A stretch of DNA of 64,000 nt from Methylocapsa aurea (GTDB lineage Bacteria > Pseudomonadota > Alphaproteobacteria > Rhizobiales > Beijerinckiaceae). Position 1 is the first letter of the stretch; every line of letters begins with the position of its first letter. The DNA lies in the NCBI RefSeq assembly GCF_000746085.1, contig NZ_JQKO01000005.1:1-64000 (forward strand), in the 5' to 3' direction. A program made the position numbers and the translations under genes. Below are positions 44,772 to 53,225 of this stretch, piece by piece. The notes beneath the pieces were generated by a model. That model was not told the origin of the DNA. It did not search any database and saw nothing but the letters and a program-made list of their open reading frames with translations.

Positions 44772-44972
44772 TCAGCCGTTGGGCAGAAAGTACTTGATGA
44801 TGTTGTCGCCATCGCTCTTGAACAGAACATTGGTGCCGCGCAGATTCCGGATCTGCTTGTTGGTGCGCTTGATCATGCCATGGCGCTTACCGGCTTGCGC
44901 ATACAAGACCTTGCCGGTCCCGGTGATTTTGAAGCGCTTCTTCGCGCCCGATTTAGTCTTCAGCTTGGGCAT
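44772..44972 (-). CDS. rpmI: 50S ribosomal protein L35
   Basis: A 66-aa L35 starting [20 protein letters not shown] and ending IIKYFLPNG. The length and sequence are canonical. It is followed by rplT in the same direction. The expected upstream neighbour infC (IF3) is absent: the next gene is a divergent hypothetical one. GGAG 9 bases before the ATG is the ribosome site. Confidence 0.98.
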   Translation of the reverse strand: MPKLKTKSGAKKRFKITGTGKVLYAQAGKRHGMIKRTNKQIRNLRGTNVLFKSDGDNIIKYFLPNG

Positions 44973-45254
44973 TTTGCTCGTCTCCGTCGGACGTCAAGCG
45001 TCCGCAATTGTTGATCGAGTGAGGCGCAAGACCCCACTCCCGTTCGTTTCCGAACGAGCGAACGAACCGCCACGGCAGCCCTACAGCCGGTCGGTTCGAA
45101 GCGGCGGTTTATAATGAAAGAATTACGAAAAGCAATGGCTTCATCCAAACGCCGGCGAAAACTTAGAGGCGCGTTGGACATCGGGGCGGCAAAGCGCTAG
45201 CCTAAATGATCCCTGCGGCATTTTCCGTCCGGATAGGACGGAGCCGCAGCTTTC

Positions 45255-45629
45255 ATGGCCCAATTTCAGACCGGCGCCGACCGGATCGTTCAGCTCAACG
45301 CCGACAAGACTCTTCTCTATTACAACCAGTGCCGCGCCTCGTCGCACCGCTTGGCCGACGATCTTCTCTCGCATGGACATGCTGCGCAGGTCCTGCGCTG
45401 CTCCGGCTTGAAGACGCGCGCCCCCGACGCCGACCAGCGCTGGCGGGCAGCCGGCGCGCAAACATTCTGGATCCACTACGTGGTGCAATTCGACGCGCAT
45501 ATCGTCGATCTCACCCGGCGGCAGTTTTTTCCTGGCTGCGACAACCCCTTTCATCAATCCTCGGTGAACTTCGCCGCCGAATGGGACAGTTTTGGTCCGG
45601 AAAGCGAAAACCCGCGATTTCATGGCTAG
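45255..45629 (+). CDS. Hypothetical conserved protein
   Basis: A 124-aa cytoplasmic protein with no recognised family. It has a mixed alpha/beta composition with ASSHRLADDLLSHGHAAQVL and an unusual FWIHYVVQFDAHIVDLTRRQ segment, followed by FFPGCDNPFHQSSVNFAAEW. These Asp/His/Cys-containing segments look like an enzyme active site related to the papain-like toxin or transglutaminase folds, but this is an impression. It is divergent from rpmI. The 282-base region between them holds both promoters. Confidence 0.55.
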   Translation: MAQFQTGADRIVQLNADKTLLYYNQCRASSHRLADDLLSHGHAAQVLRCSGLKTRAPDADQRWRAAGAQTFWIHYVVQFDAHIVDLTRRQFFPGCDNPFHQSSVNFAAEWDSFGPESENPRFHG

Positions 45630-45717
45630 GTTCTAGCTCCAGATCGCTGTCCCGTTTCCGCCGCGCCCCAAATTGCTCTAAACTAAAAAATCGATGTCCT
45701 GATCGTCAGGAACCCTC

Positions 45718-47097
45718 ATGCCCTATGCCTGCAATCTTGGGGCGACGCATTATGTCTTCGACGATTTGCGCGCGCTTCTGGCCCGCGCCTCCCCTGGCCG
45801 CGCCGGTGATCGGCTTGCGGGACTAGCCGCCGCCAATGATCAGGAGCGCGTCGCCGCCCGGATCGCCCTCGCCGATGTCCCGCTGACGCGCTTCCTCGAA
45901 GAAGCCCTGATCCCTTATGAGGCCGACGAAGTGACCCGGCTCATTCTCGATGGGCATGACGGGGAGGCCTTTGCGCCGCTCAAAGCCATGACGGTCGGGG
46001 ATTTCCGCGACTTTTTGCTCTCGGACGAGGCGACGACGCAAGCGCTGGCCGGAATTGCGCCGGGGCTCACGCCGGAAATGGCGGCCGCCGTCTCGAAACT
46101 CATGCGCAATCAGGATTTGATCGCGGCCGCGAAAAAGATCTCCGTCGTCACGCGGTTTCGCACCACGATCGGCCTGCCTGGACGCCTCTCGGTGCGGATC
46201 CAGCCCAATCACCCAAGCGACGACCTTGCCGGCATCGGCGCCTCCATTCTCGACGGCCTGATGTATGGCTGCGGCGACGCCTGCATCGGGATCAATCCGG
46301 CGACCGACAGCCGCGCCAAGGCCCTCCTCCTCTGGGAGCGGATCGAGGAGCTGCGGCTGCGCTTCGAGATCCCGGTTCAATCCTGCGTGCTCTGCCATGT
46401 CACGACAACGCTTCAGGTTATAGAACGGGGCGGTCCGGTCGATCTGGTGTTTCAATCGATCGCAGGGTCGCAGGCGGCCAATCGCTCCTTTGGCGTCGAC
46501 CTCGCAATGCTTGAAGAAGCCCATTGCGCGGTCCGCGCGCTGAACCGGGCGCCGGCGGGCGCAAACCTGATGTATTTCGAGACCGGGCAAGGCGCGGCGC
46601 TTTCGGCCGGGGCGCATCATGGCGTCGATCAGCAGACCATGGAGGCGCGCGCCTATGCGGTTGCGCGCCGCTATGCGCCTTTGCTGGTCAATACGGTCGT
46701 CGGCTTCATCGGTCCGGAATATCTCTACGATGGCAAGGAAATCATCCGGGCCGGACTGGAGGACCATTTCTGCGGCAAGCTCCTGGGCCTGCCGATGGGA
46801 GTCGACGTCTGTTACACCAACCACGCCGAAGCGGATCAGGACGATATGGACGCGCTGCTGACCCTGCTGGGCGTCGCCGGCTGCACCTATATCATGGGCG
46901 TTCCAGGCGCCGACGACATCATGCTCGGCTATCAGTCGACCTCCTATCACGATGCGCTTTATCTTCGCTCGGCGCTGGGCCTGCTGCCGGCGCCGGAGTT
47001 CGAGGCCTGGCTCAAGACCGTCGGCGTGATGGACGCCAAGGCGCGGGTGCGGCCAAGTCCGGCCAGCGCCGCGCGGCTCCTCGCCGGGGCGCTCTGA
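45718..47097 (+). CDS. eutB: Ethanolamine ammonia-lyase large subunit
   Basis: A 459-aa adenosylcobalamin-dependent EutB (TIM barrel). It has the typical ISVVTRFRTTIGLPGRLSVR and IQPNHPSDDLAGIGASILDG, the substrate and cofactor contacts near GLMYGCGDACIGINPATD, VCYTNHAEADQDDMDALL and IMGVPGADDIMLGYQSTSYH. Together with EutC it splits ethanolamine to acetaldehyde and ammonia. AGGA 6 bases before the ATG supports the start. It overlaps eutC by one base. No eutR, transporter, reactivase (eutA) or microcompartment genes are in view. Confidence 0.97.
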   Translation: MPYACNLGATHYVFDDLRALLARASPGRAGDRLAGLAAANDQERVAARIALADVPLTRFLEEALIPYEADEVTRLILDGHDGEAFAPLKAMTVGDFRDFLLSDEATTQALAGIAPGLTPEMAAAVSKLMRNQDLIAAAKKISVVTRFRTTIGLPGRLSVRIQPNHPSDDLAGIGASILDGLMYGCGDACIGINPATDSRAKALLLWERIEELRLRFEIPVQSCVLCHVTTTLQVIERGGPVDLVFQSIAGSQAANRSFGVDLAMLEEAHCAVRALNRAPAGANLMYFETGQGAALSAGAHHGVDQQTMEARAYAVARRYAPLLVNTVVGFIGPEYLYDGKEIIRAGLEDHFCGKLLGLPMGVDVCYTNHAEADQDDMDALLTLLGVAGCTYIMGVPGADDIMLGYQSTSYHDALYLRSALGLLPAPEFEAWLKTVGVMDAKARVRPSPASAARLLAGAL

Positions 47098-47867
47098 TGC
47101 CTCGCGCGCCAAGCGATTTTTGGGACTATCTGCGCGACGCAACGCCCGCCCGGATCGCGCTTGGCCGCGTCGGCGACGCCCTGCCGACGCGCCGCGTGCT
47201 GGAATTCCAGCTCGCTCACGCCAAAGCGCGCGACGCGGTCGAGACGGCTCTCGATCCCGCCCCGCTTCTCGCCGAACTTGCGCACTGGCGCCCGATTCTC
47301 GTGCGCAGCCAGGCGGACGATCGGCGGACCTTTCTGCAACGCCCGGATCTTGGCCGCAGGCTCGCGCCGCCCTCAGCCGAGGCGCTGGCGCCTGAACGGC
47401 CGGGCGCTTACGACGCAACGATCGTCATCGCCGATGGGCTGTCCGCCGCCGCCGCGCAGACCCAAGGCCCGCCTCTGTGCAAGATGCTTTTGGCGACGCA
47501 GGGCCTTTCCTTCGCGCCTCCGGTGGTGGCGTTGCAGGCGCGCGTAGCCCTGGGCGACGAGATCGCAGCGCGGCAGGGCGCCCGCATGGCCCTCGTCCTC
47601 ATCGGCGAGCGGCCGGGCCTTTCGGCCTGCGACAGCCTCGGCGCCTATCTCACGATCGATCCAGCTCCGGGCGCGACTTCCGATGCGCGTCGCAATTGCG
47701 TTTCTAATATTCGACCGGACGGGCTGAGCCTTGAGGACGCAAGCCGCCGCATCCTCGCCCTCATGTTCGCAGCGCGCGCTCTGGGGCTGACGGGAACCGA
47801 GCTCAAGGAGGATGACGCCTTGGCGCTAGAGCATATTCCGAACGGATTGGTTCAATCTGTTCGATGA
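47097..47867 (+). CDS. eutC: Ethanolamine ammonia-lyase small subunit
   Basis: A 256-aa EutC that binds the cobalamin tail. It begins PSDFWDYLRDATPARIALGR, with RVLEFQLAHAKARDAV, the base-binding DATIVIADGLSAAA, RMALVLIGERPGLSACDSLG and NCVSNIRPDGLS. The start shares its A with the stop of eutB (TGATG). Codons 244-256 (LEHIPNGLVQSVR) and the stop are read from a mosaic repeat that begins at 47826, so the native C-terminus has been replaced. The core is intact and the enzyme should be functional. Confidence 0.95.
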   Translation: MPRAPSDFWDYLRDATPARIALGRVGDALPTRRVLEFQLAHAKARDAVETALDPAPLLAELAHWRPILVRSQADDRRTFLQRPDLGRRLAPPSAEALAPERPGAYDATIVIADGLSAAAAQTQGPPLCKMLLATQGLSFAPPVVALQARVALGDEIAARQGARMALVLIGERPGLSACDSLGAYLTIDPAPGATSDARRNCVSNIRPDGLSLEDASRRILALMFAARALGLTGTELKEDDALALEHIPNGLVQSVR

Positions 47868-47944
47868 GAATATGGTCAGACTTTTTGGCGCTGGAGCGAT
47901 TTCTGGTCGATCGAATGATTCCATTCGATCGGAAAGCGCTCTAA
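47826..47944. repeat. Mosaic palindromic repeat (type B) inside the eutC 3' end
   Basis: A close copy of 4369-4487. It starts CTAGAGCATATTCCGAACGG and ends GGAAAGCGCTCTAA. The first 42 bases are translated as the end of EutC. The rest covers the gap before the DUF3253 gene and can form two stems, thus also a terminator. Confidence 0.85.
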
Positions 47945-48060
47945 TGGCGCCGAAGGAGAAATAATAGCTGTCCAAAGCACTCCTGGAAAAACACTTCAGG
48001 AACAAACGGCACATCTTTTGTATACTGTCTCTTAAGCGAAAATAAATTGGAGGTTTCTCG

Positions 48061-48336
48061 ATGGATGCGACGCCAAAACTAGCCGATGTGATCTTGGAGC
48101 TTTGCAAGACCGTTGCGCCGCCGGAAACGATCGATCCGGTCGACGCCGCGAAAGCTTTCGCGCAAGTGAGCGGAAGAGGAAGAAGCGCTCCCTGGGAAGG
48201 CTATCTGCAGCCGGTGCGGGACAATGCAGTGCGGCTGGCGCGCGAAGGCAAGATCATCATTTACCGCAAGGGCGTCCCGGCCGATCCCGATACGTTCAAG
48301 GGGCCCTATCGGCTCGGGCTCGCAACCAACGCATAG
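48061..48336 (+). CDS. DUF3253 small protein
   Basis: A 91-aa cytoplasmic protein of the DUF3253 family. It has a winged-helix-like fold: DVILELCKTVAPPETIDPVD, AAKAFAQVSG, DNAVRLAREGKIIIYRKG and the closing FKGPYRLGLA. The family is found near various metabolic genes and its function is unknown. GGAGG 7 bases before the ATG is a good ribosome site. It follows the eutBC repeat and has its own likely promoter. Confidence 0.85.
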   Translation: MDATPKLADVILELCKTVAPPETIDPVDAAKAFAQVSGRGRSAPWEGYLQPVRDNAVRLAREGKIIIYRKGVPADPDTFKGPYRLGLATNA

Positions 48337-48348
48337 ACCTCCCGCGTT

Positions 48349-49296
48349 TCAGCGGAAGGGCGCGACAATGTCTTCCGCCCTGGCGAAAAGCTCCTGACCA
48401 AATCTCAGTTCCGCCGCCTTGGCGTTTTCGACGACTTGCTCGGGCCGGGTCGCCCCGATAATCGCCGAGGAGACGTTCTCCTTGCGCAGAACCCAGGCCA
48501 GCGCGAATTGCGCCAGGCTCACGCCGGCTTCTTCCTCCGCCAGGCGCCGCAGCTTGTCGACGGCCTCCAGCATGGGCGCCTCCAGCCAGCGTTTGGGCAC
48601 CATGGAGCCCATCGACTCGCTGCTCGCCCGCGAGTCCTGAGGCGGCGGTGCGCCGGGCTTGTACTTGCCGGTCAGCACCCCTTGGGCGAGCGGCGACCAG
48701 ACGATCTGGGTGACGCCGTAATCAGCGCAGCGAGGGAAGATTTCGGCCTGCGGATAGGGCCAAAGCAATGAATATTGCGGCTGGCTCGAAACGAAGGGCG
48801 CGACGCCCTCCATTTCCGCCGCCCGCTCGATCTTGTCGAGCGGCCACTCGCTAAAGCCGATATAGCGCGTCTTGCCTTGAGCCACCGCCCGGGTCAGAGC
48901 CTCCATCGTTTCGTCGAGCGGCGTATCCTCGTCATAGCGATGGCATTGATAGAGATCGACATAATCGGTCTTGAGCCGCTTCAACGACGCATCGAGCTGC
49001 TTCTCGATCTGAGCGCGCGACAGCCCTCGATCAGCGTCGCTCATGGCGCCATAGACTTTGGTCGCCAGAATATACGAGGTGCGGTCGATGCCTTGGAGCG
49101 CCTCCCCAAGCAAGCTTTCCGCCGCGCCGCGGCCATAGACATTCGCGGTGTCCAGAAGATTGATCCCCATGTCGAACGCCTTATGGACGCAGGCGATCGC
49201 CTGGGCTTTTTCGACGCCGCCGGAGTAGGTCAACCAAGAGCCGAGTGAGATGGTCGAAACCTGTAGATCGCTGTCGCCGAGCTGACGATATTTCAA
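48349..49296 (-). CDS. Aldo/keto reductase (potassium-channel beta-subunit type)
   Basis: A 315-aa AKR of the Kv-beta/YghZ group. It starts YRQLGDSDLQVSTISLGSW; the catalytic tetrad is Asp and Tyr in GINLLDTANVYGRGAAE, Lys in YILATKVYGA and His in DLYQCHRYDEDTP. NADPH contacts are in SSAIIGATRPEQVVENAKA near the end. The TTG at 49296 is chosen because GGGGAG lies 7 bases upstream and the conserved N-terminus follows. The substrate is probably a small aldehyde or ketone. It is convergent with the DUF3253 gene at 12 bases. Confidence 0.9.
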   Translation of the reverse strand: MKYRQLGDSDLQVSTISLGSWLTYSGGVEKAQAIACVHKAFDMGINLLDTANVYGRGAAESLLGEALQGIDRTSYILATKVYGAMSDADRGLSRAQIEKQLDASLKRLKTDYVDLYQCHRYDEDTPLDETMEALTRAVAQGKTRYIGFSEWPLDKIERAAEMEGVAPFVSSQPQYSLLWPYPQAEIFPRCADYGVTQIVWSPLAQGVLTGKYKPGAPPPQDSRASSESMGSMVPKRWLEAPMLEAVDKLRRLAEEEAGVSLAQFALAWVLRKENVSSAIIGATRPEQVVENAKAAELRFGQELFARAEDIVAPFR

Positions 49297-49360
49297 GACA
49301 AAGCTCCCCTGGAAGACGGCTCGCCCATGCACGCCGCATGCCGCCGCCAGCCCTGCTTGA

Positions 49361-49930
49361 TCAATAGTCCGGCGAGGGCTCCGCCAGTGACGAGGCCTCG
49401 TCAATCAATCCGCGGCTGAAAATGATCGTCCGCATCGCCTGAACGCCAATCACCCGGGTAATGTCTTTGAACGCGAAGAAAGGGATCAGCGCGACGAATA
49501 TGACCGCGCCCGCAGAAAGGATCGCTTTCAGGCTGCCGCCGCCCATCTCCGGATACCATTCGGACATGGGCTTGCCATGCAAGACTCCAACAAGTCCCTT
49601 TTCAGCGAGGTGGAAGCAAATAAACAATATTGTAAATATAAGCGACTGGTAAAGCACCAGGAACAGCAGCGACCTGCCTTTGATCTGGCGGCCAAGATGC
49701 AGCTCCTCCCCTAGAAGCATCACCTTCGCCAACATCAAGGCGTTGATCGCGGCGAAACCCTGAGCCTGATAGTTGACGTGGCTCTCGGCCAAGATCATCG
49801 ATCTATAAACTTCGAAGACCCCGAACAAGACCCAAAGATAGAGGAACATCGCCATGAACCGCCGGAGTTCATGCAGCGCCTTCCTCTTCAGATTGGATTC
49901 GCCTCGACCCGAACCGACGCTTTCGACCAC
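49361..49930 (-). CDS. Hypothetical inner-membrane protein
   Basis: A 189-aa protein starting at GTG 49930, with GGGAGG 6 bases upstream. It has four hydrophobic segments: MAMFLYLWVLFGVFEVY, GFAAINALMLAKVMLLGEE, SLLFLVLYQSLIFTILFIC and AGAVIFVALIPFFAF. Between them are charged loops (HLGRQIKGR). The C-terminus is acidic (DEASSLAEPSPDY). No family is recognised. It lies 64 bases upstream of the aldo/keto reductase in the same direction and may share a transcript. Confidence 0.65.
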   Translation of the reverse strand: MVESVGSGRGESNLKRKALHELRRFMAMFLYLWVLFGVFEVYRSMILAESHVNYQAQGFAAINALMLAKVMLLGEELHLGRQIKGRSLLFLVLYQSLIFTILFICFHLAEKGLVGVLHGKPMSEWYPEMGGGSLKAILSAGAVIFVALIPFFAFKDITRVIGVQAMRTIIFSRGLIDEASSLAEPSPDY

Positions 49931-50155
49931 GTGAAGCCTCCCTAGGCCCGCACGGGCCTTGCCGCAGCCGCGCCGGCGCAAGTTGCGATGGCGAAAAGAC
50001 AGCGGCGGGAAGACGGCGAATGTCAAGCCGCGGGAAGGCGGCCCGCCCACCTCGGGGCTTGATCCCCTCGCCTCCGGCGGCGCGATCCGCGCCAGATGGT
50101 TTTGCGAATTCTTGTCGCCGGACCGAATGACCCCGCCGCCCGCCGCTGATCGCCT

Positions 50156-50506
50156 TTATTTAAGATGCTGGGCGAGGAACTTGTTCATTTCGAACATCGT
50201 CACTTTGTCCTTGCCAAACACCGCAGTCAGCTTCTCATCGGCGAGAATCTCGCGCTTGTTCGCCTCGTTCTGCAGCTTATGCTTCTTGATATATTCCCAC
50301 ATCTTGCTGACGACTTCGGTGCGCGGCAAAGGGGCCGATCCGACGACGGCGGCGAGTTCCTTGGAGGGCTGCAATGGCTTGGTGAAGGCGCTGGTCGCAG
50401 GCTTCGCCTTTTTTGCCTCGGCGGTTTTTGCTGGCGCCTTGGCCGGGGCCGCCGCGGATGCGGCCTTGGCCGGCGTGGTCTGAGACTTTTTGCTTGAACC
50501 CGTCAT
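50156..50506 (-). CDS. SWIB/MDM2-domain protein
   Basis: A 116-aa protein. The C-terminal 70 residues form a SWIB/MDM2 domain: FTKPLQPSKELAAVVGSAPL, VSKMWEYIKKHKLQNEANKR, and KLTAVFGKDKVTMFEMNKFL. The N-terminal 40 residues are a Lys/Ala/Pro-rich, histone-H1-like tail (AKAASAAAPAKAPAKTAEAK) that should bind DNA. Standalone bacterial SWIB proteins are known in chlamydiae and alphaproteobacteria and are thought to compact DNA or assist topoisomerase. The ATG at 50506 is preceded by GGAGG. Confidence 0.9.
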   Translation of the reverse strand: MTGSSKKSQTTPAKAASAAAPAKAPAKTAEAKKAKPATSAFTKPLQPSKELAAVVGSAPLPRTEVVSKMWEYIKKHKLQNEANKREILADEKLTAVFGKDKVTMFEMNKFLAQHLK

Positions 50507-51187
50507 CCCGTCTGCCTCCATCTGAATTTTACGGTGATCTTAGCGCGAAAGCGATGCTGCTTCCGACTCGTTCCTTGAACGCGCTTGGCATGACGGAACC
50601 CCAACCATCGCCCTCCGTCAAGCGAAGGACCTCATTTTTGTCGAGACGGGTGCGGCGGATGCTGGCGCGTTCGGTGACCAATTTCTCCCCTATCGGACGT
50701 CCGCGCGGCGCCTTCGGTCCGCAGCTGCTTCCGCTTCATCCGCGCTCCTAGCAGTAGCGTTGTGGACGGCCAGATCTGGACGAGGCGGATCTTCGTGAGC
50801 AAAAATATGCGTTAAAACAACGACATGCCGAGCACCCCCCAAGAAGGTCGACACAAAGGCGGTCGCGAAAGCGGAGCCTCGCGCGCCGCATCCCAGCAGG
50901 CGCAAGGCGAATCAACCTGGCGACCGACCGGACGCACCCAAAAGTCATGGGGAAAACTGCATTTTTGCGCCAAAATCGGTCGGAACAAGCGCCCTCGTCG
51001 AGCGCTTTCAGATTCGGCGGAATTGGAAGGCAACGCTAGCTCTTTGCTTTATCGCATTTTCTTAACGCGAACGGCCTCCGCTTCGCTCAAAGATGCTCTG
51101 GCGCCATTCCCGCCGACACCGCTGGATTTTGAGAGGAAATGACGCGGAGTCAAAGAAACCGAGCAAGATTGCGAGGCTTCGCCTTCG
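50507..51187. other. 681-base intergenic region with a mosaic repeat
   Basis: No gene is supported here. It contains the promoter of the SWIB gene at its left and a mosaic repeat at 50999-51100 at its right. Around 50798-50830 a short AATATGCGTTAAAACAACGA block resembles the TTTTAATGC part of the type E repeats. Small open frames lack ribosome sites. Confidence 0.5.
50999..51100. repeat. Mosaic palindromic repeat (type A, inverted)
   Basis: It contains AGCGCTTTCAGATTCGGCGG, then GCTAGCTCTTTGCTTTATCG, CATTTTCTTAACGCGAACGG and AAGATGCTCTG. It is the reverse orientation of 5932-6037, with a slightly different loop. It lies downstream of rpoH (minus strand) at about 90 bases from its stop and may terminate it. 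Confidence 0.8.
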
Positions 51188-52102
51188 TCAAATCATCGCT
51201 TCGGCCGCGCTCTCCATGTGACGTTTGGTCAGAGCCAGGCGAAGCTTCTCCATGGCCCGGCATTCGATCTGGCGAACGCGCTCTTTCGAAATCCCGAGGC
51301 GGTCGCCCAAGGTTTCAAGCGTCGCGGCTTCATCGACGAGCCGCCGTTCGCTCAGAATGCGCCGTTCGCGCTCGGAAAGGCTGGTCAGCGCCTCCTTGAG
51401 CCAATCGGCGCGGCGGCCGGAATCGATCGCAAGGCTCGCCAATTCATCGGGCAGCGGCTTGTCATCGACCAGAAACTCGACCCGGTCCGCCCCGGAGGAG
51501 CGATCCGCATCCCCGGGCGGCGCATTCAACGAAAGGTCGGGCGCCGACAGGCGCGCATCCATCGTCTCGACATCCGACCGGGAGACTCCGATCGCCGAGG
51601 CGATCTGGCTGAAAAGCTCCCTATTGCCCTGCGCGCCGCCGCCGCGAGAAAGCTTCGCCCGAATGCGGCGGAAATTGAAAAACAAGGCTTTCTGCGCCGA
51701 ACTCGTCCCGCCGCGAACGATCGACCAATTATGCAAAATGTAATCTTGCATCGAAGCCCGGATCCACCAGGTCGCATAGGTCGAAAAGCGAACCTCGCGC
51801 TCCGGCTCGAACCGCGCCGCCGCCTCCATCAAGCCGATATGGCCTTCCTGGATAAGATCGGGCACGGACAGACCATAATGCCGGAACCGGACCGCGAGGG
51901 CGATCACCAGCCGCATATGCGCGCGCGCGAGCTCATGCATGGCTTTTTCGTCGCGCTCGTTTTTCCAGCGCAAGGCGAGAGCCCGCTCTTCCTCCAATTG
52001 AAGAAAGGGCGCCTTCATCGCCGCCTCCGAGAGCTGCCGCCCGATCCCAGGAAATTGCGCCATGGCATTGCCCATCGACTTTGGCGGCGCCGGCTCCGCC
52101 AC
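51188..52102 (-). CDS. rpoH: RpoH-type heat-shock sigma factor
   Basis: A 304-aa sigma-32 family factor. Region 2 has LVIALAVRFRHYGLSVPDLI, QEGHIGLMEAAARFEPER and STYATWWIRASMQDYILHN. The RpoH-box core is present as AQKALFFNFRRIRAKL. Region 4 ends LGDRLGISKERVRQIECRA. It directs transcription of heat-shock or other stress promoters. Alphaproteobacteria often have two or more RpoH, and this copy cannot be numbered. The start is GTG at 52102, with GGAAAAG 7 bases upstream. It is divergent from nfu. Confidence 0.92.
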   Translation of the reverse strand: MAEPAPPKSMGNAMAQFPGIGRQLSEAAMKAPFLQLEEERALALRWKNERDEKAMHELARAHMRLVIALAVRFRHYGLSVPDLIQEGHIGLMEAAARFEPEREVRFSTYATWWIRASMQDYILHNWSIVRGGTSSAQKALFFNFRRIRAKLSRGGGAQGNRELFSQIASAIGVSRSDVETMDARLSAPDLSLNAPPGDADRSSGADRVEFLVDDKPLPDELASLAIDSGRRADWLKEALTSLSERERRILSERRLVDEAATLETLGDRLGISKERVRQIECRAMEKLRLALTKRHMESAAEAMI

Positions 52103-52497
52103 TGTTTTACTTTTCCGGCAATCCCTCGCTTGCCATTTCTGCTTGCAAGCGTTAGCTTTACAATATCGCCGCCTGCGCCGGCCCCTCGATCAAGGCGCCC
52201 TCCCTAAACGATTGCCCAGCGCGGCTGGTTCCGCGACCGCCGCAATCAAGAGCGTCGCAGCCTGCCGCCCTCCAGAGCCAGCGTGAACTTGACGAGAGAT
52301 CTTGGCGCCAGCCCCTCGTTATGCTCCAGGCGGAGCCGAGGCCTAGATCGACGGCGCCTTGGCCCGCGCATTGCTGGCGCCCCTCGCCTGCGATCGCCTT
52401 ATTGCTTGCTCATTGGCGCGGGCGGGATCATATTTTAGAAGGATTCCGATCCTGTGCATCCAGCTCCGGCCTTGAACCGGACGTTTGGGAGAGTTCA
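52103..52497. other. 395-base divergent promoter region of rpoH and nfu
   Basis: No gene is supported. Close to nfu, TTTAGAAGGATTCCGAT at 52434-52450 looks like an imperfect Irr/ICE-type iron-control element. A hairpin, TCCGGCCTTGAACCGGA, follows at about 52465-52481. Both lie within 65 bases of the nfu start. The ICE assignment is weak because the second half matches only 4 of 7 positions. Confidence 0.4.
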
Positions 52498-53061
52498 ATG
52501 TTCATTCAGACCGAAGCCACGCCCAATCCAGCCACCTTGAAGTTCCTTCCCGGCCGCCCCGTCATGAAGCTCGGGACGCTTGACATCAGAGGCGAGGAGG
52601 GCGCGACGCAGTCGCCGCTCGCCCAGGCCCTTTTCGCGATCGACGGCGTATCCGGCGTCTTTTTCGGCTCCGATTTCATTTCGGTCACTAAGTCCTCGGG
52701 CGACTGGCAGGAGATCAAGCCGACCGTGCTTGGCGCGATCATGGAGCATTTTCTCTCCGGCGAGCCCTTGCTGGCCGACGACTCAGGGCTTGCGCCGCAA
52801 GGCGAAGGCGACGAGTTCTTCGCTCCGAACGACGCAGAGACGGTCGCGACGATCAAGAAACTCATCGAAACCCATGTCCGCCCGGCGGTCGCCAAGGACG
52901 GCGGCGACATCAAGTTTCGCGGGTTCCGGGACGGGACCGTCTACCTTGGCATGAAGGGCTCTTGCTCCGGCTGCCCGTCATCAAGCGCGACGCTAAAGCA
53001 CGGAATTCAGAATTTGCTCAAACATTATGTTCCGGATGTGCGCGCGGTCGAACAAATTTGA
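52498..53061 (+). CDS. NifU-like iron-sulfur scaffold protein (NfuA type)
   Basis: A 187-aa protein. The N-terminal Nfu_N domain is at residues 1-90 (MFIQTEATPNPATLKFLPGR, AQALFAIDGVSGVFFGSDF). The C-terminal NifU domain is at about 105-180 with the cluster motif KGSCSGCPSSSATLKHGIQN (CxxC). It carries or delivers 4Fe-4S clusters to apo-enzymes such as MiaB and MtaB. GGGAG 6 bases before the ATG is the ribosome site. In many rhizobia it precedes tsaB-rimI, as here. Confidence 0.92.
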   Translation: MFIQTEATPNPATLKFLPGRPVMKLGTLDIRGEEGATQSPLAQALFAIDGVSGVFFGSDFISVTKSSGDWQEIKPTVLGAIMEHFLSGEPLLADDSGLAPQGEGDEFFAPNDAETVATIKKLIETHVRPAVAKDGGDIKFRGFRDGTVYLGMKGSCSGCPSSSATLKHGIQNLLKHYVPDVRAVEQI

Positions 53062-53225
53062 CCGCCAATCCGCCGCAGACCCTCCACAATTGAATCCGGC
53101 GCTGCTGCTACAGAAAGGGGCGCTTGCGCGTTCGCAGGGTTGGAGCCATTGTCAACCTTTGGCTCGGGCGGCGCTTGGCGAGCGCCGCGCTCTGGCGAGT
53201 CTTCTCACATGGATTTTGGCGCCGC

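Noticed and set aside
45823-47418. A 531-codon minus-strand frame opposite eutBC
   Set aside because: It is a shadow of eutB and eutC, which are intact; no ribosome site or family pattern was found.
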